DNA from: Porphyromonadaceae bacterium
GTDB taxonomy: Bacteria; Bacteroidota; Bacteroidia; Bacteroidales; Paludibacteraceae
NCBI GenBank assembly: GCA_905372135.1
Contig: CAJPNS010000094.1
Location: forward strand, 1-6,980
DNA length: 6,980 nucleotides
Direction: 5' to 3'
Shown here: positions 6,869 through 6,980 of the stretch, piece by piece
How positions within the stretch are numbered: the stretch's first letter is position 1
Layout: every line of letters starts with the position of its first letter
Notes under the pieces: model-generated
The model's input: only the letters and a program-made list of their open reading frames with translations
Databases searched by the model: none
Told to the model about the DNA's origin: nothing
Program-made: the position numbers and the translations under genes

Positions 6869-6897
6869 CAAAAGTACTATTTTTCGGCAAAAACAAT
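6869..6897 (-). promoter_or_regulatory. Probable promoter of the radical SAM gene
   Basis: Read on the minus strand, TACTTTTG (6876 to 6869) fits the TAnnTTTG -7 box, and ATTG (6897 to 6894), 17 bases upstream, is a three-of-four match to the -33 TTTG. Transcription would start near 6863, about 20 bases before the ATG at 6843. A short palindrome, AGTAC-AAAA-GTACT (6865-6878), overlaps the -7 box and could be an operator or a coincidence. Confidence 0.5.
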
Positions 6898-6933
6898 AAG
6901 GCGGAAGACCGCAAGGTTAAACTAAGTTAAATA

Positions 6934-6966
6934 TTTGTTTGCCTAAAAATTTTATGTATACATTTG
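6934..6966 (+). promoter_or_regulatory. Rightward promoter for a gene beyond the window edge
   Basis: TACATTTG at 6959-6966 matches the -7 consensus. It has two possible -33 boxes, TTTG at 6934-6937 (spacing 21) and TTTG at 6938-6941 (spacing 17), both in the accepted range. Only 14 AT-rich bases follow, so the gene it drives is not visible. It diverges from the radical SAM promoter. The 11-mer GTATACATTTG here also occurs at 3919-3929, upstream of rplO. Confidence 0.65.
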
Positions 6967-6980
6967 CATATTATTAATTT

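Overview
The window looks like a chromosomal housekeeping region from a member of the Bacteroidota, probably the order Bacteroidales. Three things point there. The promoter-like sites match the Bacteroidota TTTG / TAnnTTTG pattern. Start codons follow A-rich leaders without clear Shine-Dalgarno motifs. The order parA, parB, DUF5683, lytic transglycosylase is, from memory, typical of the group. TGA ends parB and secY, so the standard bacterial code fits. I see no prophage, insertion sequence, CRISPR array, tRNA or rRNA, and nothing that marks a new defence or biosynthetic system.

Layout: (1) Positions 73-2466 hold a tight plus-strand unit: parA, parB ten bases later, and a DUF5683 envelope protein whose TTG start overlaps the parB stop. 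(2) After a 50-base gap comes a secreted MltD-like lytic transglycosylase with LysM repeats (2517-3848). (3) A 180-base AT-rich spacer carries a good Bacteroidota promoter, followed by rplO (ribosomal protein L15) and secY, which overlap by one base (4030-5831). (4) A strong hairpin terminator lies between secY and a convergent minus-strand radical SAM gene of the TIGR01212/YhcC type (5893-6843). (5) The last 137 bases are a divergent promoter region, with a rightward promoter for a gene beyond the edge.

Functionally, region 1 covers chromosome segregation (ParA ATPase, ParB CTPase clamp) with a membrane protein of unknown role, and region 2 adds cell-wall remodelling. Region 3 supplies a late-assembling 50S protein and the central channel of the Sec translocon. 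The most notable point is the context of rplO-secY. These two genes normally sit inside the large S10-spc-alpha ribosomal protein cluster, with rpmD before and map/infA/rpmJ after. Here they form an isolated two-gene unit with its own promoter and terminator, placed where I would expect relA/spoT after the transglycosylase.
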